Shown here: in pieces, positions 39,454-48,122 of the stretch
Numbering within the stretch: the first letter of the stretch is position 1
How the letters are laid out: each line of letters opens with the position of its first letter
Program-made: the position numbers and the translations under genes
The notes under the pieces: model-generated
What the model was told of the DNA's origin: nothing
The model's database searches: none
Seen by the model: the letters and a program-made list of their open reading frames with translations, nothing else
Assembly (NCBI RefSeq): GCF_900187505.1
Contig: NZ_FYDL01000006.1
Coordinates: forward strand, 152,593 to 216,592
Length of the DNA stretch: 64,000 bases
Source: Pseudomonas sp. Irchel s3h17
GTDB taxonomy: Bacteria; Pseudomonadota; Gammaproteobacteria; Pseudomonadales; Pseudomonadaceae
Direction of reading: 5' to 3'

Positions 39454-40587
39454 ATGGACCCGATCACCGCCGCGACCCACGCTGATCCCTACCCTTACTA
39501 CGCCAGCCTGCGGGCCGCCGGCGGATTATCCTTTGATCCAGGCCTGGGCCTGTGGGTGGCCAGCAGCGCCGGGGCCGTCGCCGCCGTAATGGTCCATCCC
39601 GACTGCCGGGTTCGTCCGGCCCATGAACCGGTGCCCAAGGCCATCGCACAAGGCCCGGCCGGCAAGGTGTTCGGCCTGTTGATGCGGATGAACGACGGTG
39701 AACGCCAACGTTGCCCTCGATCCGCCATTGCACCGGGACTGGAGATTATCGACAGCGCCCGCGTCCGTGATCTGCTCCGCACCCGTTTGATCACTCCGAC
39801 CGCTGACGGGCTGCACCATGCCATGTTCACGGGCCCGGTGTGGGTGGTTGCCGCATTGCTCGGTTTCACGGCAAGCGAAGGCCGGATACTCAGCCAACTG
39901 ACCGCCGATTTCGTCGCCTGCCTCTCGCCCCTGAGCACGCTCGAGCAACTGGAGACGGCCCACCGGGCCACCGAACACTTGAGTCATTACTTCAGCGCAC
40001 GCCTGAGCGCCGATGACGGCCAACGCCCGTTGCTGGAAGGCATTCGCCAGCGCCTGAGCGAGCGCAACACCTTGCTCGCCAACCTCATCGGCCTGTTCTC
40101 TCAAACCTATGAGGCCAGCGCCGGGTTGATCGGCAACGCAGTGCTGGCGCTGATTCGCAACCCGGCGCTTGCGCGTGAAATGCGCTGCGATCCCGGGCGA
40201 ATCGACGATCTGCTGGCGGAGGTCCAGCGCTTTGACCCGCCCGTACAGAACACTCGACGTTTTGTCGCGGCCCCGTGCCAGATCGAGGGCGTGAGCCTCA
40301 ACCCCGGCGATACCATTCTGGTGCTGCTGGCCTCGGCCAATCGCGACCCGCAACTCAACGACCAGCCGGACACCTTGATCCTCGAGCGCCCGCAGCGGCG
40401 CAGCTTCACCTTTGGTGCCGGCCGCCACCAATGCCCGGGCCAACCACTGGCCATGCACATCGCCAGCAGCACCGTCGGTGAACTCCTGAGACAGGGTATG
40501 GCACTGGACTCATTGGCCTGGTCCTACCGCCCTTCCTTGAACGGACGCATCCCGTTGTTCAGCGAGCGACAACCGGCCCAATCATGA
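39454..40587 (+). CDS. Cytochrome P450
   Basis: 377 residues, short for the family but complete. The haem-binding loop is FTFGAGRHQCPGQ with the axial Cys at 327, the K-helix ExxR is EVQR, and the following NTRRF matches the usual meander. The I helix reads FSQTYEASAGLIGN: the acidic residue is kept, but the threonine usual for oxygen activation is Ala followed by Ser. No ferredoxin or reductase gene is adjacent, so it must borrow redox partners. It is divergent from an ArsR-type regulator. The substrate is unknown. Confidence 0.9.
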   Translation: MDPITAATHADPYPYYASLRAAGGLSFDPGLGLWVASSAGAVAAVMVHPDCRVRPAHEPVPKAIAQGPAGKVFGLLMRMNDGERQRCPRSAIAPGLEIIDSARVRDLLRTRLITPTADGLHHAMFTGPVWVVAALLGFTASEGRILSQLTADFVACLSPLSTLEQLETAHRATEHLSHYFSARLSADDGQRPLLEGIRQRLSERNTLLANLIGLFSQTYEASAGLIGNAVLALIRNPALAREMRCDPGRIDDLLAEVQRFDPPVQNTRRFVAAPCQIEGVSLNPGDTILVLLASANRDPQLNDQPDTLILERPQRRSFTFGAGRHQCPGQPLAMHIASSTVGELLRQGMALDSLAWSYRPSLNGRIPLFSERQPAQS

Positions 40588-40593
40588 TTGCCA

Positions 40594-40932
40594 TCAGTCG
40601 TCGCGGGTCAACACTTCCAGCAATTCAATCTCGAACACCAGGTTCGAGTTGGGCGGGATGGCCCCCATGGTCCGCTCGCCATAAGCCAGGTGCGCCGGCA
40701 CCCACAGTTTGCGCTTGCCGCCGACCTGCATGCCGATGATGCCCTGGTCCCAGCCCTTGATCACCCGGCCGGTACCGATCACGCACTGGAACGGCTTGCC
40801 GCGAGACCAGGAGGAATCGAATTCGCTGCCGTCCTCCAGGCAGCCACGGTAGTGGGTGGTGATCAGGGCGCCTTTTACCGCGGCTTTGCCGGTACCCACT
40901 TGAAGGTCGATGACCTGTAATTCGTCGTTCAT
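40594..40932 (-). CDS. FKBP-type peptidyl-prolyl isomerase
   Basis: 112 residues, a single FKBP domain without signal peptide: VHYRG-like HYRGCLEDGSEFDSSW, VIGTGRVIKGWDQGIIGM, GKRKLWVPAHLAYGER and PNSNLVFEIELLEV. It catalyses cis-trans isomerisation of prolyl bonds in the cytoplasm. Its ATG overlaps the stop of the upstream GGDEF gene (4 bases), so the two are co-translated. Confidence 0.92.
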   Translation of the reverse strand: MNDELQVIDLQVGTGKAAVKGALITTHYRGCLEDGSEFDSSWSRGKPFQCVIGTGRVIKGWDQGIIGMQVGGKRKLWVPAHLAYGERTMGAIPPNSNLVFEIELLEVLTRDD

Positions 40933-42182
40933 TGCCGCTCTCGTCTGTTCGCTGGCCCGATCGGGCGTTGAGGCGCAGGGTTTTCCCAGAAAACCGGCCG
41001 GTTGGCAACCTCAGGTGCCCTGTCTATCGGTAACGGGTCGCCGGAACCGTGCCATGCCGGTGCCGTCCAGGTGGTAACGATGCCTTCGACCGCTGTTCCC
41101 GCGGGCGGGCTTGCCGACTGCCGCCCCAGCCGGTACTGATTGTTGCCACTGCGCTTGGCCTCATACATGGCGAGGTCGGCCATGTGCAGCAGCGTGTCCA
41201 TGCTCGGCGCGTGATCGGGGAATACCGCAACCCCGAGGCTGGTGCCGATCTGTCGCTGGTCCTTGCCGACGTTGATCGGCCGGGAAAGCTCGCTGAAGAT
41301 TTTCTGGCAGATGCTGCGGGCCTCGTCTTCCAGGCTCTTGCCTTGAGGCAAGCCTTCAAGGATGACCACGAATTCATCGCCACCAATCCGTGCGACGGTG
41401 TCACAGGCCCGCAGGATATGCTTCAGTCGACTCGCGGTGGCCACCAGCACCTGGTCACCGGCGGCGTGCCCGAAATCGTCGTTGATCGCCTTGAACCCAT
41501 TGAGGTCGACAAACACCAGCATCACCCGCGTGGCACTCAGGCGCGCCTGCTCCAGCGCACTGGCCAGGCGTTGTTCCAGCACCAGGCGGTTGGGCAGCCC
41601 CGTCAACCGGTCGAAGTGCGCCAGGCGTTGCAACTGGTTGGCACTGGCTTTTTCGTCGGTGATGTCGCGCACCACCCCCATCATTTTCACAATGGACTGC
41701 TCCGGCGTCTTCACCACATTGCCGGTTTCCCGTAGCCAGTGGACGCTGCCGTCCGGCCAGACCACCCGGTACTCTTCGTCATGATTTTCACCTGTCGCCA
41801 GGCACCGTAACTCGCCGGCGCGCACCCGCTCCCGATCATCAGGGTGCACGCAGGAACAGAACAGTTGATAGCTGGGCACTACCTCCCCCACCTTGAAGCC
41901 GAACATGCCGTAGATGGCATCGGACCAATAGAGTTTTTCGGTGTCGACATCCCAGTCCCAGGTGCCGATGCGGGCGAAGTACTGGCTGCGCTTGAAGCGT
42001 TCGACGTCGTCCGGCTCCCTGGGCGCGGGCGGCTCCTCCATGGCGGGCCGGTCGGGCAACCCGTCAGGCATGGCGCGGTAGTGCGCCGTGAGTTGACGCC
42101 AGCGGCGCTCACGAACGATCAGGACGGCGATCAAGACAACGATCACCCCGATGGCGCAGAGACCAAGCCACATCGGGATCAT
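40929..42182 (-). CDS. PAS-GGDEF diguanylate cyclase with one membrane helix
   Basis: 417 residues. An N-terminal hydrophobic helix (GLCAIGVIVVLIAVLIV) anchors the protein; a PAS/PAC domain follows (about 70-190: GTWDWDVDTEKLYWSDAIYGM and MMGVVRDITDEKASANQL), then a GGDEF domain with the intact active site RIGGDEFVVIL. An RxxD product-inhibition site (RACD) precedes it by five residues, so it should make c-di-GMP under feedback control. No clear ribosome-binding site precedes the ATG. The FKBP gene overlaps its 3' end. Confidence 0.92.
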   Translation of the reverse strand: MIPMWLGLCAIGVIVVLIAVLIVRERRWRQLTAHYRAMPDGLPDRPAMEEPPAPREPDDVERFKRSQYFARIGTWDWDVDTEKLYWSDAIYGMFGFKVGEVVPSYQLFCSCVHPDDRERVRAGELRCLATGENHDEEYRVVWPDGSVHWLRETGNVVKTPEQSIVKMMGVVRDITDEKASANQLQRLAHFDRLTGLPNRLVLEQRLASALEQARLSATRVMLVFVDLNGFKAINDDFGHAAGDQVLVATASRLKHILRACDTVARIGGDEFVVILEGLPQGKSLEDEARSICQKIFSELSRPINVGKDQRQIGTSLGVAVFPDHAPSMDTLLHMADLAMYEAKRSGNNQYRLGRQSASPPAGTAVEGIVTTWTAPAWHGSGDPLPIDRAPEVANRPVFWENPAPQRPIGPANRRERQ

Positions 42183-42392
42183 TGATAAGTTGCCGTCATA
42201 GCGATTGTGATCCTGACCAGTAGTGGCGGTTGGCTATGTTAATCCAGCCTCTCCATGGCGGTACACTGTCAGATTTACCGCGCACTGCGCCCTATCCACG
42301 GATGCAGCCGATGCGCCACCCCCTTACACTGCGCGTCGAACATGGCGGCGTCGGCGCCGTGCATTCAAATGTCGAGAATCCAGGAGTGATCC

Positions 42393-44201
42393 ATGCCACA
42401 TGAAGGCAACCTGCTGCAGGCCGCAGTGGTTTTTTTGTTCGCGGCCGTGCTCACCGTGCCTCTGGCCAAGCGCCTGCAACTGGGGGCGGTGCTGGGCTAC
42501 CTGCTGGCCGGGGTACTCATCGGGCCTGCCGTGCTGGGGTTGATCGACAACCCGCAAAGCGTCATGCACATTTCCGAACTCGGCGTCGTGCTGCTGCTGT
42601 TCATCATCGGCCTGGAACTGTCGCCACGACGCCTGTGGGTGATGCGCAAATCGGTGTTCGGCGTCGGTCTGGCGCAGGTGCTGCTGACCGGTTCAGTGAT
42701 CGGAGTGCTGGCGTACTACACCTTTGGCCAGCCACTCAACAGTGCCGTCGTGCTCGGCCTCGGGCTGGCGTTATCGTCCACCGCCTTCGGCCTGCAAAGC
42801 CTGGCCGAGCGCAAGGAGTTGACCAGCCCCCACGGGCGGCTGGCGTTTGCCATCCTGCTGTTCCAGGACATCGCGGCGATCCCGCTGATCGCCATGGTCC
42901 CGCTGCTGGCCGGCGTCGACCACAGCACCAGCACGGCCGAGAACCTCGATCATGGCCTGCGGGTACTGGGCAGCATCGCCGTGGTGGTGGTCGGTGGCCG
43001 TTACCTGTTGCGCCCGGTGTTTCGCATCGTCGCCAAGGCCAACCTGCCGGAAGTCTCCACGGCCACTGCCTTGCTGGTGGTGATGGGCACCGCGTGGCTG
43101 ATGGACGAAGTTGGCGTGTCGATGGCCCTCGGTGCATTCCTCGCCGGCCTGCTGCTGGCGGACTCCGAATACCGGCATGAACTGGAAGCCCAGATCGAAC
43201 CCTTCAAGGGCCTGCTGCTGGGGCTGTTTTTCATGAGCGTCGGCATGGGCGCCAACATCAGCCTGCTGTTCAGCGCCCCGGCGACCGTGCTGGGCCTGAC
43301 CCTGTTGTTGATCGCCCTCAAGTTGCCCCTGCTGTACCTGGTCGGGCGCATGGCCGGTGGCCTCAATCGGCTGAGTGCCGTGCGCCTGGGCATCGTACTG
43401 GCCGCCGGTGGCGAGTTCGCGTTCGTGGTGTTCAAGATCGGGCGCGATCACGGTTTGTTCGACACCCGGCTGTACGACATGCAAGTGTTGACCATCACCC
43501 TGTCCATGGCGCTGACGCCGCTGTTGCTGCTGATGTGCGCACGCCTGGTGAAAAACCGGGTCGAGCCGGTTGCCGTGCCGCCGCACCTGCGGGAAATCGA
43601 CTCCGATACCCCGCGCGTGGTGATCGCCGGCATGGGCCGCATGGGGCAGATCGTGGCGCGGATCCTGCGGGCACAAAAGATCAGTTTCGTGGCCCTCGAC
43701 ACCTCGGTGGAAACCATCGAGTTGTCCCGTAGCTTTGGCGGCGTGCCGGTGTTTTACGGCGACCCGATGCGCCCGGAGATCCTCAGCGCGGCCAAGGTCG
43801 GCCAGGCGGAATTCTTTGTGATCGCCACCAATGACCCGGAGACCAATATCAAGACCGCCGCCTTGGTGCGCAAACTCTATCCCCACGTCAAGATCATCGC
43901 CCGGGCCCGTAACCGCCAGCACGTGCACCGCCTGATGGACCTCGGCACCGAGGCCGTACGGGAAACCTACTACTCCAGCCTGGAAATGAGCCGCCGCACC
44001 CTGATGGGCCTGGGGCTTAGCCAAAGCCAGGCCGATGCGCGCATCGAACGCTTCAAGCACCATGACGAACAAGTGCTCGAGACCCAGCATGCGATCTACG
44101 ATGACGCCGCCAAAGTCATGCAGACCGCACAACAGGCTCGTGCCGACCTGGCGCGCCTGTTCGAGGCCGACCAGATTGAAGAACAATCGGGCAAGGGTTG
44201 A
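42393..44201 (+). CDS. CPA2 family monovalent cation:proton antiporter (KefB/KefC type)
   Basis: 602 residues. Twelve or so helices in the first 380 residues (LQAAVVFLFAAVLTVPLAK start, GLELSPRRLW, FQDIAAIPLIAM with the conserved acidic pair region) are followed by a cytoplasmic TrkA-N domain (VVIAGMGRMGQIVARILRAQ, Rossmann glycine motif). KefC-like systems exchange K+ for H+ and protect against electrophiles, gated by glutathione adducts; whether this one is glutathione-gated cannot be read. AGGAG precedes the ATG. The AlkD-like gene follows after 18 bases, a possible operon. Confidence 0.9.
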   Translation: MPHEGNLLQAAVVFLFAAVLTVPLAKRLQLGAVLGYLLAGVLIGPAVLGLIDNPQSVMHISELGVVLLLFIIGLELSPRRLWVMRKSVFGVGLAQVLLTGSVIGVLAYYTFGQPLNSAVVLGLGLALSSTAFGLQSLAERKELTSPHGRLAFAILLFQDIAAIPLIAMVPLLAGVDHSTSTAENLDHGLRVLGSIAVVVVGGRYLLRPVFRIVAKANLPEVSTATALLVVMGTAWLMDEVGVSMALGAFLAGLLLADSEYRHELEAQIEPFKGLLLGLFFMSVGMGANISLLFSAPATVLGLTLLLIALKLPLLYLVGRMAGGLNRLSAVRLGIVLAAGGEFAFVVFKIGRDHGLFDTRLYDMQVLTITLSMALTPLLLLMCARLVKNRVEPVAVPPHLREIDSDTPRVVIAGMGRMGQIVARILRAQKISFVALDTSVETIELSRSFGGVPVFYGDPMRPEILSAAKVGQAEFFVIATNDPETNIKTAALVRKLYPHVKIIARARNRQHVHRLMDLGTEAVRETYYSSLEMSRRTLMGLGLSQSQADARIERFKHHDEQVLETQHAIYDDAAKVMQTAQQARADLARLFEADQIEEQSGKG

Positions 44202-44219
44202 ACCGATGAGGACCCACGG

Positions 44220-45314
44220 ATGAGTGACGCCGCCCCCGCGCTGAAGGAAATCTTCAACGCCGAACGCTTCGAACATATCGCCACGCAATTGTGCGCGGTG
44301 TACCCGCCGTTCGACGCCGGGGCATTCCTGGCAATGGCCAACGACGGCCTGGGCGAGTTGTCGGTGATGCAACGCATGGCGCGGGTGGGTGACTGCCTGC
44401 ATGCGGTATTGCCGCTGAACTACGAGCAGACCCTGGACATCCTGCATCCGCTGGCACCGCGCCTGAACAGCAGTTTTGTCAGCATGTGCCTGCCACAGTA
44501 TGTCGCCACCTACGGGATGCACGCCTACGAGCCGTCAATGGCCGCGCTGAAGTACTTCACCCGCTTCGGCTCCTCGGAGTTCGCGGTCCGGCACTTTCTG
44601 CGCAGCGATTTCGAACGTTCCATAACGCTGATGCACGACTGGTCGCTGGATGCCAACGAACACGTACGTCGCCTGGCCAGCGAGGGTAGTCGCCCGCGCC
44701 TGCCCTGGTCGTTTCGCCTGGAGCGGGTGCAGGCCGACCCGACCTTGGCGGCGGCGATCCTCGACAACCTCAAGGCCGACAACAGCCTCTACGTACGCAA
44801 GTCGGTGGCCAACCACCTCAACGACATCACCAAGGACCATCCCGAGTGGGTGCTGGGCCTGATCGAAGGCTGGTCGCTGGAGGATCCGCGCACGGCATGG
44901 ATCGCCAAACATGCCCTGCGCAGCCTGATCAAACAGGGCAACCGGCGGGCATTGGCGATCATCGGTGCCGGTGGCAAGCCTGAAGTGCGGATCATCGACC
45001 TGAAGGTCAACCCGCCGGTGATTGCCCTGGGGCAAACCATCACCCTGTCCTATGCCATCACATCCACGACCGAGAGCAGCCAGCGCCTGGTGATCGACTA
45101 CGCCATCGATTACGTCAAGGCCAACGGCAGCACCTCGACAAAGGTATTCAAGCTCAAGGTCCTGACGCTTCCCGGCAACGCCTGCGAGACCATCGCCCGT
45201 GCCCAGTCCATCAAGGCACTGACCACCCGAAAGCATTACCCGGGCCTGCACGCGGTGCATGTGCTGGTGAATGGCGAACGGCTGGCCAGCAGCGCGTTCG
45301 AACTCCTTCCTTGA
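44220..45314 (+). CDS. AlkD-like HEAT-repeat DNA alkylation repair protein
   Basis: 364 residues of helical HEAT-like repeats, with the family stretch AALKYFTRFGSSEFAVRHFLR, WSLDANEHVRRLASEGSRPRLPW and VRKSVANHLNDITKDHPEWVL that lines the DNA-binding groove of AlkD-type glycosylases. AlkD removes 3-methyladenine and 7-methylguanine without flipping the base. The C-terminal 110 residues look like an added beta-rich domain (VIALGQTITLSYAIT), as in a subset of longer homologues. Whether it keeps glycosylase activity is not shown. Confidence 0.85.
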   Translation: MSDAAPALKEIFNAERFEHIATQLCAVYPPFDAGAFLAMANDGLGELSVMQRMARVGDCLHAVLPLNYEQTLDILHPLAPRLNSSFVSMCLPQYVATYGMHAYEPSMAALKYFTRFGSSEFAVRHFLRSDFERSITLMHDWSLDANEHVRRLASEGSRPRLPWSFRLERVQADPTLAAAILDNLKADNSLYVRKSVANHLNDITKDHPEWVLGLIEGWSLEDPRTAWIAKHALRSLIKQGNRRALAIIGAGGKPEVRIIDLKVNPPVIALGQTITLSYAITSTTESSQRLVIDYAIDYVKANGSTSTKVFKLKVLTLPGNACETIARAQSIKALTTRKHYPGLHAVHVLVNGERLASSAFELLP

Positions 45315-45348
45315 AACACCCCGCCCTGCAGGCGCGAACGTGCCGCGT

Positions 45349-46245
45349 CTACAGGGCAACGGGGCCCAGCAACAGCGCCTGCTCGCTGTCGCACAGCTGC
45401 ACCACGTAATCCCACAACACCCGCAACCGTACCGACTTGTGCAGCTCGCGGCGGGTGCTGATCCAGTAACTGCGCTGCAGACTTTCGGCGGGCAGCAGCG
45501 GCACCAGGCCCGGGTCGTTGCTGGCCATGTAGCATGGCAGGACGGCGATCCCCAGCCCCGCTCGCGCCGCCTGTTGCTGGGCAATCACGCTGGTGCTGTG
45601 GAACACCACCTGCGGACTGCGGCAGAAACTGTTGAGGAACATCAGCTCCTGGCTGAACAGCAGGTCGTCGACGTAGCCGATCCAGGCATGCCGCGCCAGG
45701 TCTTCGCGACTGCGCAACGGTGGCGAGCGGTCCAGGTAGTCCTGGCTGGCATACAGCGCCAGGCGGTAATCGGTCAGCTTGCGGGTCACCAGCATGTCGG
45801 CGGCCGGGCGCTCCAGGTGGATGCTGATTTCGGCCTCGCGGTTGAGGATGCTGACAAAGCGCGGCACCGCCACCAGCTCCACCTCTAGCCCCGGATAACG
45901 ATCGAACAGCCCTTTCATGCGGCTGGCGAGGAACATGATGCCCAGGCCCTCGGTCACACCGACGCGGATCTTGCCCAACGGCGCCGTGGACTGAGTGATC
46001 TCCTCCTGCGCCAGCAAGGCGACGTTCTCCATGGCCTCGGCGTGCTTGAGCAGCGCTTCGCCGGCCGGGGTCAGCTCATAACCCTGGGCCTGCTGGACGA
46101 ACAGCGCCGTCCCCAGGCTCTTCTCAATCGCCTCGATATGCCGGGCCACGGTGGCGTGGGTGGTTTTCAGGCGCCGCGCGGCGGTCAGCAACCGCCCACT
46201 GCGTTGCAACTCGAGAAAAAACCGCAAGTCATTCCAGTCGAACAT
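45349..46245 (-). CDS. LysR family transcriptional regulator
   Basis: 298 residues from the ATG at 46245 (FDWNDLRFFLELQRSG). The helix-turn-helix reads LLTAARRLKTTHATVARHIEAIEKSLGTALF. It is divergent from the GMC oxidoreductase and MHS transporter genes with a 133-base gap that presumably holds its operator, so it is probably their regulator. Confidence 0.9.
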   Translation of the reverse strand: MFDWNDLRFFLELQRSGRLLTAARRLKTTHATVARHIEAIEKSLGTALFVQQAQGYELTPAGEALLKHAEAMENVALLAQEEITQSTAPLGKIRVGVTEGLGIMFLASRMKGLFDRYPGLEVELVAVPRFVSILNREAEISIHLERPAADMLVTRKLTDYRLALYASQDYLDRSPPLRSREDLARHAWIGYVDDLLFSQELMFLNSFCRSPQVVFHSTSVIAQQQAARAGLGIAVLPCYMASNDPGLVPLLPAESLQRSYWISTRRELHKSVRLRVLWDYVVQLCDSEQALLLGPVAL

Positions 46246-46378
46246 CTGCCTTCCTTGATCCCAAGCCTGAGGATCGCTGTTTAAAAACGCACAGCGGGTG
46301 AGCAAAAACTAACATTCTTTTACCGAAAACTAACAACTAGGATGGATCCCAATAAGAACAACAGCTGCGAGGTCATGG

Positions 46379-48025
46379 ATGCAACCTGCCGTTGATGCAT
46401 ACGATTACATCGTGGTCGGCGCCGGGCCGGCCGGTTGCCTGCTGGCCAATCGCCTGAGCGCCAACCCGCAGCACCGGGTGTTGCTGCTCGAAGCCGGCGG
46501 GCGCGACAACTATCCGTGGATTCACATACCCGTGGGCTACCTGTTCTGCATCGGCAACCCGCGTACCGACTGGTGCTACAAGACGCAAGCACAAGCCGGC
46601 CTGCAGGACCGCAGCCTGAGCTACCCGCGGGGCAAGGTGCTGGGGGGCAGTTCCTCGATCAACGGCATGATCTACATGCGTGGCCAGGCCACCGACTACG
46701 ATGGCTGGGCCGCCGAGGGGAACCCCGGCTGGAGCTGGAACGACGTACTGCCACTGTTCAAGCGCAGCGAAAACCACTTTGCCGGCGACTCGGACTTTCA
46801 TGGCGCCGCCGGGGAATGGCGGGTCGAACGCCAGCGCCTGTCATGGCCGATTCTCGATGCCTTCCGCACGGCCGCCGAACAAAGCGGCATCGCCAACATC
46901 GATGACTTCAACCAGGGCGACAACGAAGGCTGCGGCTACTTTCAGGTCAACCAGAAAGCCGGGGTCCGCTGGAACGCGGCCAAGGCCTTTCTCAAACCCA
47001 TAGCCCAGCGTGCCAACCTCACCGTGCTGACCGACGTCGAGGTCGACCGTGTGCTGCTGGAGAACGGCCGGGCCAGCACCGTCATGGCCCGCTGGCAGGG
47101 CCAGGCCACCTCATTCAGCGCCCGCCGGGAAATCATCCTCAGCGCCGGCTCCGTCGGCTCGCCGAGCATCCTGCAACGCTCCGGTATCGGCCCTGCCAGC
47201 CTGCTAAAGCGCCTGGGGATCGGTGTCGTTCATGAACTCAACGGCGTCGGCGGCAACCTGCAGGATCACTTGCAACTGCGGTTGATCTACACATTGGAAA
47301 ATGCCCGCACCCTGAACCAGATCGCCGGCAGCGTGTGGGGCAAAATGGGCATGGGCCTGCGCTACCTGTACAACCGCAGCGGTCCACTGTCGATGGCCCC
47401 CAGCCAACTGGGCGCCTTTGCCCGCTCCGGGCCGGAGCAGACTTCGGCAAACCTTGAGTACCATGTCCAGCCGCTGTCGCTCGAGCGTTTCGGCGAGCCC
47501 TTGCACCCCTTCCCGGCATTCACCGCGTCGGTTTGCGACCTGCGCCCGCACAGCCGTGGCCGGGTGGAGATCGGCTCCGCCGACCCGCAACAAGCGCCGT
47601 TGATCCAGCCCAACTACCTGAGCCACCCCGAAGACTTGCGGGTGGCCGCCGATGCCATTCGCCTGACCCGGCGCATTGTCGCCGCACCGGCCCTGCAGCC
47701 ATTCAAGCCGGTGGAATACCTGCCGGGCGCGGCCTTGCAGACAGAAGAGCAACTGCATGAAGCCGCCGCGCGGATCGGCACCACCATCTTCCACCCGGTC
47801 GGCACCTGCCGCATGGGCCACGATGCCGAAGCCGTGGTGGACGCCCAGCTACGGGTGCACGGCATTCCCGGCCTGCGCATCGCCGATGCCTCGATCATGC
47901 CGCGCATCACCTCCGGCAACACCTGTTCACCCACGCTGATGATCGCCGAGAAAGCGGCGCAGCTGATTCTCGCCGCATCGACAAGGAGCACCGCCCCGGA
48001 CAAACACCTGACCGCACTGTCTTGA
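46379..48025 (+). CDS. GMC family FAD-dependent oxidoreductase
   Basis: 548 residues from the ATG at 46379, preceded by GCGAGG. FAD-binding YIVVGAGPAGCLLANRLS at the N terminus, the GMC signature VLGGSSSINGMIYMRG, second signature GSVGSPSILQRSGIG, and the C-terminal catalytic pair region FHPVGTCRMG and SGNTCSPTLMIAEKAA. GMC enzymes oxidise alcohols; relatives in Pseudomonas act on choline, polyethylene glycol or aliphatic alcohols. With the MHS transporter it suggests a catabolic uptake-and-oxidation pair of unknown substrate. Confidence 0.92.
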   Translation: MQPAVDAYDYIVVGAGPAGCLLANRLSANPQHRVLLLEAGGRDNYPWIHIPVGYLFCIGNPRTDWCYKTQAQAGLQDRSLSYPRGKVLGGSSSINGMIYMRGQATDYDGWAAEGNPGWSWNDVLPLFKRSENHFAGDSDFHGAAGEWRVERQRLSWPILDAFRTAAEQSGIANIDDFNQGDNEGCGYFQVNQKAGVRWNAAKAFLKPIAQRANLTVLTDVEVDRVLLENGRASTVMARWQGQATSFSARREIILSAGSVGSPSILQRSGIGPASLLKRLGIGVVHELNGVGGNLQDHLQLRLIYTLENARTLNQIAGSVWGKMGMGLRYLYNRSGPLSMAPSQLGAFARSGPEQTSANLEYHVQPLSLERFGEPLHPFPAFTASVCDLRPHSRGRVEIGSADPQQAPLIQPNYLSHPEDLRVAADAIRLTRRIVAAPALQPFKPVEYLPGAALQTEEQLHEAAARIGTTIFHPVGTCRMGHDAEAVVDAQLRVHGIPGLRIADASIMPRITSGNTCSPTLMIAEKAAQLILAASTRSTAPDKHLTALS

Positions 48026-48122
48026 AACACCTGCTCGCTCGCCAATGGAATAGCGGCGCCCGCCCACAAGGCCGGCGCTGACAGTGGAACAACAATAAAT
48101 AAACACTGTGAGGGAAACCGAT

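Noticed and set aside
42771..44522. 583-codon antisense frame over the CPA2 antiporter
   Set aside because: Low-complexity His/Gln-rich translation, no ribosome site, overlaps a well-supported gene.
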